Below, one piece after another: positions 7,363 through 14,897 of a stretch of DNA of 64,000 bases. Positions within the stretch are counted from its first letter, which is position 1. Each line of letters begins with the position of its first letter. Made by a program: the position numbers and the translations under genes. This stretch comes from Mesobacillus maritimus. GTDB lineage: Bacteria; Bacillota; Bacilli; Bacillales; Cytobacillaceae. A model generated the notes under the pieces. It saw nothing but the letters and a program-made list of their open reading frames with translations, did not search any database and was not told where the DNA came from. The stretch spans positions 62,001 through 126,000 of the forward strand of contig NZ_JACWFH010000024.1 of the NCBI RefSeq assembly GCF_019749255.1, in the 5' to 3' direction.

Positions 7363-8154
7363 ATGGCAAAATACGAATCAGAAGAAGAAGTGTTAAACCA
7401 CTACAATCCAAAGAAATATACGACTCCCGATGGATACACTAGTGATATTGCTGTTTTTACCATTGAGTTAACCTATCATGAAAACCATAAACCCCCTGAA
7501 GCCAGCTTAAAGCTCATGTTGATTCAACGAGCAGAAACTGACCGTGAAGGAGAGCCCAATATTGAAGGTGGGAAATGGGCGTTGCCAGGTGGGTTCGTTC
7601 GACCAGATGAAACGGCCTATGCAGCAGCGGTCCGAGAACTACATGAGGAGGCGAGTGTGCGGAACATCCATCTAAAGCACTTCAATGTCTATGATCAGCC
7701 AGGTCGCGATAAACGAGGCTGGATCATCTCAAATGCCTTTTATGCAATTGCGACTGAGGAGTATTTAACAGAGAGAAAAGCCGCCGATGATGCTCAAAAT
7801 GTAGAACTATTCACGCGAGAGGAAATTGAGAACATAGATTTAGCTTTTGACCACCAGAAAATCATTGCTGACGCGTTTGAGGTTATAAAGAGAGATATAT
7901 TACAAACGACCGTTGCCAAAGAATTTTTGCCTGAAGAGTTTACGCTTTCTGAATTGAGAAGTTTACTACTGCTTGTAAGTGATGACCCAGGTGTTACTAA
8001 TGAGTCAGCTTTTGTTCGAGACGCGCCGAAGTATCCTTTTCTAGAAGTAGCTACAGATTATAAAGGCGATATTAAAACGACGACGAGAACAGCAAAACGT
8101 TCAACGCGTATGTTTCGTTTTAAAGGGTCTGAACCAACAGTTTCAATCTATTAA
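7363..8154 (+). CDS. nrtR: NrtR-type transcriptional regulator (Nudix domain plus winged helix)
   Basis: A 263-residue protein from ATG 7363; an in-frame TTG at 7336 lies inside the putative operator and is less likely. Residues 25-160 form a Nudix domain. The Nudix box spans 77-99 (GGFVRPDETAYAAAVRELHE and on) and keeps its glutamates, but the usual Gly near the end is Ser. Residues 185-263 form a winged-helix-like region (LPEEFTLSELRSLLLLV). NrtR proteins sense ADP-ribose or NAD metabolites through the Nudix domain and repress NAD-salvage genes. The two genes downstream are exactly such targets. Confidence 0.82.
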   Translation: MAKYESEEEVLNHYNPKKYTTPDGYTSDIAVFTIELTYHENHKPPEASLKLMLIQRAETDREGEPNIEGGKWALPGGFVRPDETAYAAAVRELHEEASVRNIHLKHFNVYDQPGRDKRGWIISNAFYAIATEEYLTERKAADDAQNVELFTREEIENIDLAFDHQKIIADAFEVIKRDILQTTVAKEFLPEEFTLSELRSLLLLVSDDPGVTNESAFVRDAPKYPFLEVATDYKGDIKTTTRTAKRSTRMFRFKGSEPTVSIY

Positions 8155-8169
8155 AATTTTTTTGAGTAC

Positions 8170-8191
8170 TATAATTAACAATTTGCAATTT
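8170..8191 (+). promoter_or_regulatory. Putative NrtR operator, copy 2 (pnuC promoter)
   Basis: A near-identical copy of the 7323-7344 element (two mismatches in 22), lying 15 bases after the regulator's stop and 60 bases before pnuC. It implies a separate regulated promoter for pnuC-nadR. Confidence 0.6.
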
Positions 8192-8251
8192 ATTAATTAA
8201 AAGTCGGTTAGTTGGCCTCTACCAGCAAACTGAATATTGGAGGGGAAAAAA

Positions 8252-8950
8252 ATGAACATGTTAAAAGATTGGACGATGTTTGAAAAGGTCTGGATTGCAG
8301 TTTTTGCCGCAACGAATGTTTATTTATTTTTTGCTTGGCAGGATTCCCTATTGGGTCTCGTTACTTCAATTACTGGCATGTTTTGTGTTGTATTAGCAGC
8401 AAAAGGCAGAATTTCGACTTATTACTTTGGAATTATCCAAACGGCAACGTATGCTTATATTTCTTACGGTTACGGTTTATATGGAGAAACGATGCTGAAT
8501 GCTTTGTTTTATTTTCCTGTTCAATTCATTGGGATTTATCTGTGGAATAAACATAAATCCCATAGAATGAATGGCAAAGGTGCAGAGGTAGAAATGAAAG
8601 GCTTAACTAGACGTGGCTGGTTGTACGTGACCATTTCCTTCACTCTAGTGTTTGTTTTTTACTCATTTCTTTTAAAAGGAATTGGGGGATCTAGTATTTG
8701 GATTGATTCTGCTACTACGATTTTATCGATTGTGGCACAAGTGCTAATGCTTCAAAGATATAAGGAGCAATGGTTGTTCTGGATTCTTGTAAATGTATTA
8801 TCAATTCTTTTATGGCTTACCACATTAATCACACAAGGAGGGAATGATGTATTAATGCTGGTGATGTGGTCTGCATTTCTTATTAATAGCATTTATGGAT
8901 ATATCAACTGGACAAAAGTTTATAAAAAACAAATCGGAAGGGCGGCGTAA
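8252..8950 (+). CDS. pnuC: Nicotinamide riboside/mononucleotide transporter PnuC
   Basis: A 232-residue, seven-helix-type membrane protein. TAT/AYISYGYGLYGETMLNALFY followed by PVQFIGIYLWNKH is the PnuC signature. PnuC carries nicotinamide riboside into the cell by facilitated diffusion, trapped by phosphorylation. The ATG at 8252 is chosen because GGAGGGG lies just upstream; the in-frame TTG at 8237 overlaps that site. The next gene, which supplies the kinase, starts two bases after this stop. Confidence 0.93.
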   Translation: MNMLKDWTMFEKVWIAVFAATNVYLFFAWQDSLLGLVTSITGMFCVVLAAKGRISTYYFGIIQTATYAYISYGYGLYGETMLNALFYFPVQFIGIYLWNKHKSHRMNGKGAEVEMKGLTRRGWLYVTISFTLVFVFYSFLLKGIGGSSIWIDSATTILSIVAQVLMLQRYKEQWLFWILVNVLSILLWLTTLITQGGNDVLMLVMWSAFLINSIYGYINWTKVYKKQIGRAA

Positions 8951-8952
8951 AA

Positions 8953-9975
8953 ATGACAGTAGGATTTTTTGGGGGAAAGTTTTTGCCTCTTCATTTAGGT
9001 CATGTTTTTGCGATTATTCAAGCATCGACGATCGTAGAAGAATTGTATCTTGTGTTATCTCATAGTGAAAAGCGTGACAAAGAGTTATGTGAAAACACAA
9101 AAATGAAGTATGTCGAAAGTCGGGTGCGGTTAAGGTGGCTACACCAGCTTGTCAAAGATATGGACCATGTCAAAGTAATCCAAGTAGAAGACAGGTATTC
9201 AAATGAGGATTATAACTGGGAAGAAGGAGCGGTGGAAATCAAAAAAAAGATTGGAAAACCAATTGATTATGTGTTTAGTTCTGAGCATGAATATGAGGCT
9301 ATTTTTGCGAAGCTCTATCCGGAGGCCACCCATTTTCTCATTGATGAAGAGCGAAATACCGTCCCCATCTCTGCTACTCAAATTAGGGAGGAAGGAGTGT
9401 TTAAACACTGGAATTTCCTACCTGATGAAGTCAAACCGCACTTTGTTAAAAAAGTTGTGATAGTGGGTACTGAGAGCTGTGGGAAGTCAACGCTAACTCA
9501 TAATCTGGCAAAAATCTATAACACGAGTTTTGTTGAGGAATATGGAAGGACTCACTGTGAGCGAATTGGAGGGTGTGATGGAATTATGTTCGAGGAAGAT
9601 TATCCTTTAATCGCTTACACGCAAAAAGTGAATGAATTTGAAGCAATGAAAAAGGCTAATAAAGTCGTTTTTATCGATACCGAAGCAACGGTCACACAAT
9701 TTTATTCAGAACTATACAATCATCACCATCAACCTGTTTTAGACGAAGTGGCTAACCTGCAGGACTATGATTTGTGCCTGTATTTAGAGCCGGATGTGAG
9801 GTGGGTTGATGATGGCTTACGCTTTCATGGGGAACAGAATGTCCGATTGACCAATAATCGTCGACTAAAACAGTTATTAAGCAAAAATAACATTGACTTT
9901 ATTCCTCTAACAGGAGACTATAATGAAAAACTAAAGCAATCGATTAAGTATGTTCAGGCGTTATTAACAGAATAA
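8953..9975 (+). CDS. nadR: NadR-like bifunctional NMN adenylyltransferase / ribosylnicotinamide kinase
   Basis: A 340-residue protein with two domains. Residues 1-155 form a nucleotidyltransferase with GGKFLPLHLGH (7-17) and ISATQIR (139-145), which bind ATP and the pyridine nucleotide. Residues 165-340 form a P-loop kinase with GTESCGKST (172-180). The N-terminal helix-turn-helix of enterobacterial NadR is absent, so this copy is purely enzymatic. It would convert nicotinamide riboside imported by PnuC to NMN and then NAD. The gene lies two bases after pnuC, in the same operon. Confidence 0.93.
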   Translation: MTVGFFGGKFLPLHLGHVFAIIQASTIVEELYLVLSHSEKRDKELCENTKMKYVESRVRLRWLHQLVKDMDHVKVIQVEDRYSNEDYNWEEGAVEIKKKIGKPIDYVFSSEHEYEAIFAKLYPEATHFLIDEERNTVPISATQIREEGVFKHWNFLPDEVKPHFVKKVVIVGTESCGKSTLTHNLAKIYNTSFVEEYGRTHCERIGGCDGIMFEEDYPLIAYTQKVNEFEAMKKANKVVFIDTEATVTQFYSELYNHHHQPVLDEVANLQDYDLCLYLEPDVRWVDDGLRFHGEQNVRLTNNRRLKQLLSKNNIDFIPLTGDYNEKLKQSIKYVQALLTE

Positions 9976-10005
9976 AGAAGCAGGGATGAATTCCTGCTTC
10001 TTTTT
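9975..10005. terminator. Bidirectional terminator between convergent genes
   Basis: AAGAAGCAGG (9975-9984) and CCTGCTTCTT (9993-10002) flanked by A and T runs separate nadR from the leftward XRE-ImmA gene. Confidence 0.85.
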
Positions 10006-11167
10006 AGCTTCCATGAATCGTCAATAATGTTAATACCTTTTTTAATTTTGGATTATAGATGGATTGTTCATATACCGTTTCGCTTTCATTGTTATCTGCG
10101 AACCAGCAAGATGATGGTACTTCGCCTTCTCGTGTTTCCTCTACTTTACTAGGGGTGATAAAAAAGCTAGCGGCAAAACTTCTCTGATCAAGGTCCGATG
10201 TAGAAATTAGGTTTCGTTTCCCTTGAAACCTCTTAATTATTTTCGATTCTTCTGATTGGACTACAGCATATTTATCTTCTGCAAAATCGACTAAGCGGTT
10301 TAAGAGGACAAACAAGGAAACCTGATATTTTTTATCTGCAAGTTCTTTTAGTTTCTGAATCGTGGCGTTATGTTGAATAAAATCAATGGTCAAATCTTTA
10401 GGTGGCATAAGGATGTTGAAGGCAAATTCATGAGCCTCCATTTCTTCGACTTCCTCAGTTAAAAGAGTGGAGTGACCAAACGCAGCTTCTTCTTGCTGCC
10501 AATTGTTATTTGGTGCTTTTCGTTCTATTTGAGGAGGGTAGTATTTTCTGGAAATATAACTTGATTTTAGATGCCATGGAAGGATGTAATGTCCGATTAA
10601 TGTTGCAAGCGTAAATTTTTTTCTGTTTTCAAATGTGATTTTCTTGTCCAAGAGGATAATTGGATGATCGACTTGGGTAAGGAGTCCTTCTCCCTCCTCT
10701 AAATCATCTTCAAAAACCTTTATTCCTAATTCTTTGGCTAACATATAGATGTCAATCGGTAATTGCTGTTGGAATAACTCTTCAAAATAGTAATTCGCAT
10801 AATCTACCGGAGTTTCAAAAAGTGTATCCATTTTGATCTTCCTGCCAGTGGCTAAAAAAGTAGCATACTCGACAACTTTTTCCTTATCTTGTTCTGTTAG
10901 GGAATTCAAAATTTTTAAAATCACTCGGTCAGTATGTTCTAATGGCTGCTGTTTCTTCTTTTTATCAATCCCAGAAACCAAATATTCCGTTGAGACTTTC
11001 AAGGCAAAAGATAACTTTCGTAATGCTTCAAATGAAGGTTTTCTTGCACCAGACTCATACTGACTAATGGCTGGAGGCTTCAAGCCAACTAAATTAGCTA
11101 ATTCGACTTGCGATAACTTTAGTTCTTTTCTTCTGTTTTTAATTCGCTCATTGATTGAATTGGGCAT
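10004..11167 (-). CDS. XRE-family regulator with degenerate ImmA/IrrE-like domain
   Basis: A 387-residue protein. Residues 6-66 are a classic XRE helix-turn-helix (LSQVELANLVGLKPPAISQY). Residues 115-260 follow the ImmA/IrrE (DUF955) layout: ILLDKKITF, then KKFTLATLIGHYILPWH, then EMEAHEFAFNILMP. The zinc motif HExxH should fall at 189-193 but reads TLIGH, so the first His and the Glu are missing and only His193 remains. The protease is therefore probably inactive, and the domain may act as a sensor. Intact ImmA proteases cleave partner repressors in mobile elements. It is divergent from the UDG-like operon. Confidence 0.8.
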   Translation of the reverse strand: MPNSINERIKNRRKELKLSQVELANLVGLKPPAISQYESGARKPSFEALRKLSFALKVSTEYLVSGIDKKKKQQPLEHTDRVILKILNSLTEQDKEKVVEYATFLATGRKIKMDTLFETPVDYANYYFEELFQQQLPIDIYMLAKELGIKVFEDDLEEGEGLLTQVDHPIILLDKKITFENRKKFTLATLIGHYILPWHLKSSYISRKYYPPQIERKAPNNNWQQEEAAFGHSTLLTEEVEEMEAHEFAFNILMPPKDLTIDFIQHNATIQKLKELADKKYQVSLFVLLNRLVDFAEDKYAVVQSEESKIIKRFQGKRNLISTSDLDQRSFAASFFITPSKVEETREGEVPSSCWFADNNESETVYEQSIYNPKLKKVLTLLTIHGS

Positions 11168-11223
11168 CTTTCTTAACCCTTTCTTTATCCTTTTGTTAAG
11201 TCAATCATAACATATAGCAAAAA

Positions 11224-11274
11224 TTGTTGACAATAAAAATAACGGTTGTTATAGTTTAGTTAACAAAACGTTAT
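11224..11274 (+). promoter_or_regulatory. Divergent promoter/operator region of the XRE and UDG-like genes
   Basis: A consensus promoter reads TTGACA (11228-11233), 17-nt spacer, TATAGT (11251-11256), driving the UDG-like operon. ATAAC-N4-GTTAT (11240-11253) overlaps the spacer and -10, and TAAC-N5-GTTA lies at 11262-11274, both operator-like. ATTGT-TG-ACAAT covers the -35. On the other strand TTGTCA-N18-TATGAT could serve the XRE gene, so the two promoters overlap. Confidence 0.65.
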
Positions 11275-11328
11275 ATTTGCTTGCTGTGATAAAATCTATA
11301 CCGTGAAAAAGAATCAGGGGGAAATGGA

Positions 11329-12282
11329 ATGAGTGTAAAAAACTATCAGGAAAGCTTACGTCAATTGTCATTAAAAGAAAGCTATTCCAAAATGGATTTA
11401 CTTACAGAGGATTTTCTCTATGCGAAAGATGGGAAAATTGAAGTCTACTGGGCACCGTTTGATTTTATTAATAAAAAGGCAAAAGTAATTATTGTAGGGA
11501 TTACACCTGGATTTACCCAAATGGAATTGGCATTTAACTATGTTCGCCATCACATCAATGAGAAAGATTATGAACAGGTTATTAGCGATGCGAAAAACCA
11601 GGCAAGCTTTGGTGGGAACGTGATGAGAAGAAACTTGATTGATATGTTGGATGGAATTGGGTTACAGGAGTTATTAAATATTCAAAGCTGTGAGCAGCTA
11701 TTTAATAAGCATCATGATTTATTACATACTACATCTGTGTTAAGATACCCCGTGTTTATTGAGGGGGAAAATTATGGTGGCAGCAATCCGAAGATATTGA
11801 GTAACGATATATTTTTAAGAATGATAGATGAATTGTTAGTTCCAGAGCTTAATTCTTTAAAAAATGCTGTTATTATTCCTACGGGAAAAGCTGTTTCTAA
11901 TGTACTAAGGGCTCTTGTTAATCAAGGGAAAATTCACAATGAAAATATTCTTTTCAATTTTCCACATCCTTCTGGAGCGAATGGTCATCGGAAAGAGCAA
12001 TATGAAACCAATAAAGATCTATTCAAAGAACAATTAGCGAAATTAGCCAAATCGGACGTTTTTACACCAAGTCCCACATATTTTCGTCCCAAAGAGCAAG
12101 AGAGCGGAGAAATGGCGGAACTAATCAAACAGTTAAAGATTATTGGAGAAGAGTTAAAAAGGAGCAATGACCTCAAGGAAAGGGATTCGTATAATGAAAA
12201 ACGTCAGCACCAAATCGCGGACGAAATTGAACCTTATGATCACCGAATTGCTTTAGTAATTGATCACTTATTAGGAAAATAA
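11329..12282 (+). CDS. Uracil-DNA glycosylase superfamily-like protein
   Basis: A 317-residue protein. VIIVGITPGFTQMELAF (residues 53-69) resembles the GxxPG active-site loop of the UDG superfamily, and NFPHPSGANGH (210-220) resembles the HPS-type DNA-intercalating loop. Between them lies a Rossmann-like order (LNSLKNAVIIPTGKAV). Residues 255-317 add a charged helical tail. UDG-fold proteins excise modified bases; the substrate here is unknown. It heads a three-gene operon divergent from the XRE-ImmA-like regulator. The RBS is AGGGGG before ATG 11329. Confidence 0.7.
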   Translation: MSVKNYQESLRQLSLKESYSKMDLLTEDFLYAKDGKIEVYWAPFDFINKKAKVIIVGITPGFTQMELAFNYVRHHINEKDYEQVISDAKNQASFGGNVMRRNLIDMLDGIGLQELLNIQSCEQLFNKHHDLLHTTSVLRYPVFIEGENYGGSNPKILSNDIFLRMIDELLVPELNSLKNAVIIPTGKAVSNVLRALVNQGKIHNENILFNFPHPSGANGHRKEQYETNKDLFKEQLAKLAKSDVFTPSPTYFRPKEQESGEMAELIKQLKIIGEELKRSNDLKERDSYNEKRQHQIADEIEPYDHRIALVIDHLLGK

Positions 12283-12298
12283 CAGAGGGAGAGACAAT

Positions 12299-12496
12299 AT
12301 GGAGAAGAGGCTGAAGAATATTTATAAAAAACAGCTGTTTCTTGATTTAATTCAACTTGGTCATAATTTTCACCATAGCATGCGAAATAAAAACAATCCT
12401 AAATATCAGGTTTACGTCATGGTTGATACTCCTAAATTGAGGGAGGACATGGCGAGATTATCAGGTCATACATACAAAGAGGGGTATTATGAATAA
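12299..12496 (+). CDS. Small hypothetical protein in the UDG-like operon
   Basis: A 65-residue basic protein with GAGGGAGAG upstream of its ATG, 16 bases after the UDG-like gene. Its end overlaps the next gene by 8 bases, so it belongs to the operon. The sequence (LFLDLIQLGHNFHHSMRNKNNP, then YQVYVMVDTPKLREDMARL) suggests a short helix-strand-helix fold. No known family is recognised. Confidence 0.65.
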   Translation: MEKRLKNIYKKQLFLDLIQLGHNFHHSMRNKNNPKYQVYVMVDTPKLREDMARLSGHTYKEGYYE

Positions 12497-13031
12497 AACG
12501 ACGATGATTATTGCTCTTAGCGTCTTGGTCCTTATGCTTGGGTATTATGGGTATACTAGTTTCATAGGGAGCGGGGAAGAAACAGTAGAGCGGGGAGAAA
12601 AAGGTGGAGAAATCGAACAAAGCAAAGCAACAGTGTCTGGAACCGTGGTTGATGAGAAGGAAAAGAAAAAAAGCAGAAGTGAAAAGAAAATGGAAAAGCA
12701 GTATCCTTCAGATATCGATGAGTCTGTTATCCAGAATGCTATCCATCAGATGAGTCATTCTATGGTGTACGCCGACAAGAAATGGGGTCATTTAGAACCT
12801 TCAAAAGAACGAATTGAGCGGTTACTAGAAGTGATCGAACAGAATCAATCTAGTTATGAAAATACTAATCTTTATATAAGTATTCTTGAAAGATGGCAAA
12901 ATGGTGACTATAGCCATGCTGTTTCGGAACATAACCAGATGTGGAATCTTCAAGGCGGTACTGTAGGAAAAGCAACTAGGCTGTTAAGTAAAGATGAGAT
13001 GAACAGCTATCGAAAGAAACACTTTGAATAA
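12489..13031 (+). CDS. Membrane-anchored protein, possibly DUF6241
   Basis: A 180-residue protein with one N-terminal transmembrane helix (about 5-25, IIALSVLVLMLGYYGYTSFI). A highly charged linker of about 45 residues follows, and then a helical domain (QNAIHQMSHSMVYADKKWG, ERIERLLEVI, LERWQNGDYSHAVSEHNQMW). The last part resembles proteins filed under DUF6241, of unknown function. It overlaps the preceding gene by 8 bases and ends the operon before a strong terminator. The large domain probably faces outside. Confidence 0.7.
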   Translation: MNKTTMIIALSVLVLMLGYYGYTSFIGSGEETVERGEKGGEIEQSKATVSGTVVDEKEKKKSRSEKKMEKQYPSDIDESVIQNAIHQMSHSMVYADKKWGHLEPSKERIERLLEVIEQNQSSYENTNLYISILERWQNGDYSHAVSEHNQMWNLQGGTVGKATRLLSKDEMNSYRKKHFE

Positions 13032-13057
13032 AGCTCTGTTCTATGAGAAAAAATAAG

Positions 13058-13100
13058 AGGTCGTGCCAATATTCGTTGAGCACGACCTATATTATTTTAT
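13058..13100 (+). terminator. Rho-independent terminator of the UDG-like operon
   Basis: AGGTCGTGC (13058-13066) and GCACGACCT (13080-13088) form a stem followed by ATATTATTTT. Confidence 0.8.
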
Positions 13101-13222
13101 TAGATGTCTTTTTCCTTTTTAGACCCCTTGTTCTTTGTTCTAGCACCTCGTGATTCCTGCTCCTCATAAGCTGAATTAGATACATAGATAACCTGATTTT
13201 TCGCATGCTCCTTTTTTTCCAT
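13100..13222 (-). CDS. 40-residue hypothetical protein
   Basis: A short reverse-strand ORF beginning MEKKEHAKNQVIYVSN behind AAGGGG at good spacing. It is very polar and basic at its C-terminus (ARTKNKGSKKEKDI). It ends at the terminator shared with the convergent operon. I do not recognise it. The good RBS and its position in a gap of suitable size support it being real. Confidence 0.5.
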   Translation of the reverse strand: MEKKEHAKNQVIYVSNSAYEEQESRGARTKNKGSKKEKDI

Positions 13223-13293
13223 TCATCTTACCCCTTCAAGTCTTTATAGAAGTAGTCTTCTTATAATTGCACAATTTATGATGATTTATTACT

Positions 13294-13341
13294 ATGTACA
13301 CGAATCTTTTGTATACAAATGATTTGTGTACATGCTATAGT
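13294..13341 (+). promoter_or_regulatory. 40-bp palindromic operator and extended -10 promoter of the marR gene
   Basis: Positions 13294-13333 form a near-perfect palindrome. The outer arms ATGTACACGAAT and ATTTGTGTACAT have one mismatch, and the centre is the palindrome TTGTATACAA (13309-13318). An extended -10, TGCTATAGT (13333-13341), follows directly. A bound repressor would block the promoter, so autoregulation by the adjacent MarR protein is inferred. Confidence 0.65.
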
Positions 13342-13383
13342 GAAATTAATCAGAAAATTCCAACAAAGTTAAGGAGCCGCTCC

Positions 13384-13809
13384 ATGGAAAATGTAGATAT
13401 TTGTATCCATTTCCTGCTAGGAAAGGCGTTACAAAGAGTGAACCAAGTTAGTAAATCAAAATTATCCTCATATGGGGTAACACCTGTTCAATATGCGCTC
13501 CTTCGACTTCTATGGGAGGAGGATGGCCAGTATGGTCATTTGTTAGGAGAGCGGCTTTTACTAGATGGGGCAACAATAACCGGAATCCTTGATCGGTTAG
13601 AGCAAAATCACTTTATCGAAAAAAGGGTGAACCCTAATGACCGTCGCAACAAACTCGTTTTTCTAACCGAGAAAGGACGGTCATTGGAGGTACCTCTTTG
13701 TAAGGAAATGGATGAAATGAATACTGAAATAATGGATAGCTTTGAAGAGGAGGAGATTCTGCATTTCAAAAAAATCCTTTTCGATATTGGGATAAGGGCA
13801 AAAAAGTAG
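13384..13809 (+). CDS. MarR-family transcriptional regulator
   Basis: A 141-residue protein. The winged helix-turn-helix includes VTPVQYALLRLLWEEDGQYGHLLGERLLLDGATITGILDRLEQN and the wing EKRVNPNDRRNKLVFLTEKG, the standard MarR DNA-binding block with its DRR motif. ATG 13384 is chosen because AAGGAG lies 8 bases upstream; an in-frame ATG at 13294 would start inside the operator palindrome. A metallo-beta-lactamase-fold hydrolase follows 77 bases later, likely co-regulated. Confidence 0.9.
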   Translation: MENVDICIHFLLGKALQRVNQVSKSKLSSYGVTPVQYALLRLLWEEDGQYGHLLGERLLLDGATITGILDRLEQNHFIEKRVNPNDRRNKLVFLTEKGRSLEVPLCKEMDEMNTEIMDSFEEEEILHFKKILFDIGIRAKK

Positions 13810-13886
13810 AGGTTATTCTTTTCCCTGTTCATGGTGTGGGTGTATATGGCGTGCAATTTTCTTGCTAGGAGAGTGATTGGAAGACC

Positions 13887-14684
13887 ATGCTCAATGTGTA
13901 TGAACGAGAGAACGTTATTTGTTTAGAGGGGACAGTAGTAAAATCAAGTGGATCTGCCGGAAAGGTATTCGCCTATCTGGTAGATGGTATGTTGATTGAT
14001 ACGGGACCACAATCCTTAGAATCTGATTTTATTTCTTATTATAGTAATCATTCTTTTGATTTAGTGGCGTTAACCCACAGTCATGAGGATCATTCTGGTA
14101 CAGCCTCTTGGGTTCAAGCAAACACCAATGCCCCAATCTATGTTCATGAAAAAGGGATTAAGATATGTGCTCAACCATGCATGTATCCTAAGTACCGTCA
14201 AGCAACTTGGGGAGTCCGAAATGAATTTAGAGCGATGCCACTTGAAGAAGTCATTCACTCAAGGAGTCAGGAGTGGCAAGTAATTTATACTCCAGGGCAT
14301 GCAGAAGACCACGTATCATTTTTGAATAAAGATACGGGTCAGTTGTTTAGTGGTGATTTATTCGTCTCGTCAAAGACAAAGGTCATTATGAAGAGCGAAT
14401 CAATCCCGGTAATTATGAACTCTATTCAAACCTTATTAACCTATGACTTCGGGAGCATCTATTGTTCTCATAGTGGATACATACAAAACGGTAAAGAAAT
14501 GATGAAACAAAAATTAGAGCATTTAGAGTTTTTATGTGGAGAAGTAAAAAGATACCATAAAGAAGGTTTTTCAATCAGAGAAATAAATGAAAAACTTTTT
14601 CCGAAAAAATATCCCATTGTAGATATTTCTGAGGGGGAATGGGACTCCATGCATATTGTCGCTTCAATTCTATCGGAGGGATAA
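13887..14684 (+). CDS. Metallo-beta-lactamase-fold hydrolase
   Basis: A 265-residue protein with the MBL metal motif THSHEDHSG (His64, His66, Asp68, His69), YTPGHAEDH (third metal ligand region), SGDLF (bridging Asp) and a late SHSG histidine. It thus has a complete dinuclear zinc site. The C-terminal helical part (RYHKEGFSIREINEKLFP) resembles that of glyoxalase-II-like or quorum-quenching-type hydrolases, but the substrate cannot be inferred. It lies downstream of the MarR gene and is probably under its control. The RBS is AGGAGAGTG or GGAAG. Confidence 0.85.
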   Translation: MLNVYERENVICLEGTVVKSSGSAGKVFAYLVDGMLIDTGPQSLESDFISYYSNHSFDLVALTHSHEDHSGTASWVQANTNAPIYVHEKGIKICAQPCMYPKYRQATWGVRNEFRAMPLEEVIHSRSQEWQVIYTPGHAEDHVSFLNKDTGQLFSGDLFVSSKTKVIMKSESIPVIMNSIQTLLTYDFGSIYCSHSGYIQNGKEMMKQKLEHLEFLCGEVKRYHKEGFSIREINEKLFPKKYPIVDISEGEWDSMHIVASILSEG

Positions 14685-14791
14685 AGAAAGTAGGAACCTT
14701 CCTCGCTCCAAATTCTTATTATCTTATTTTTCTATAATTTCTGAATTACTCTTGACTACGTTCTGAGGAATACGGTAATTTTAAACTAAGT

Positions 14792-14807
14792 AACTGACTG
14801 GTTAGTT
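14792..14807 (+). promoter_or_regulatory. Operator-like dyad upstream of nitronate monooxygenase
   Basis: AACTGACTGGTTAGTT is an imperfect 16-bp palindrome (AACTGAC against GTTAGTT, one mismatch). It is the type of site often bound by TetR-family repressors. No TetR gene is adjacent. Confidence 0.35.
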
Positions 14808-14897
14808 GGTTTTCAAGGATAAGAAGTCAAACTCCATAGATTAATAGAATATTGTGTTTTAAAAGAAAAAAGTATATGAATGGAGGAAAAGGTACAT

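Noticed and set aside
10004-13031. Integrated phage or ICE remnant around the XRE-ImmA-like gene
   Set aside because: No integrase, attachment-site repeats or structural genes nearby; neighbours are ordinary chromosomal genes.
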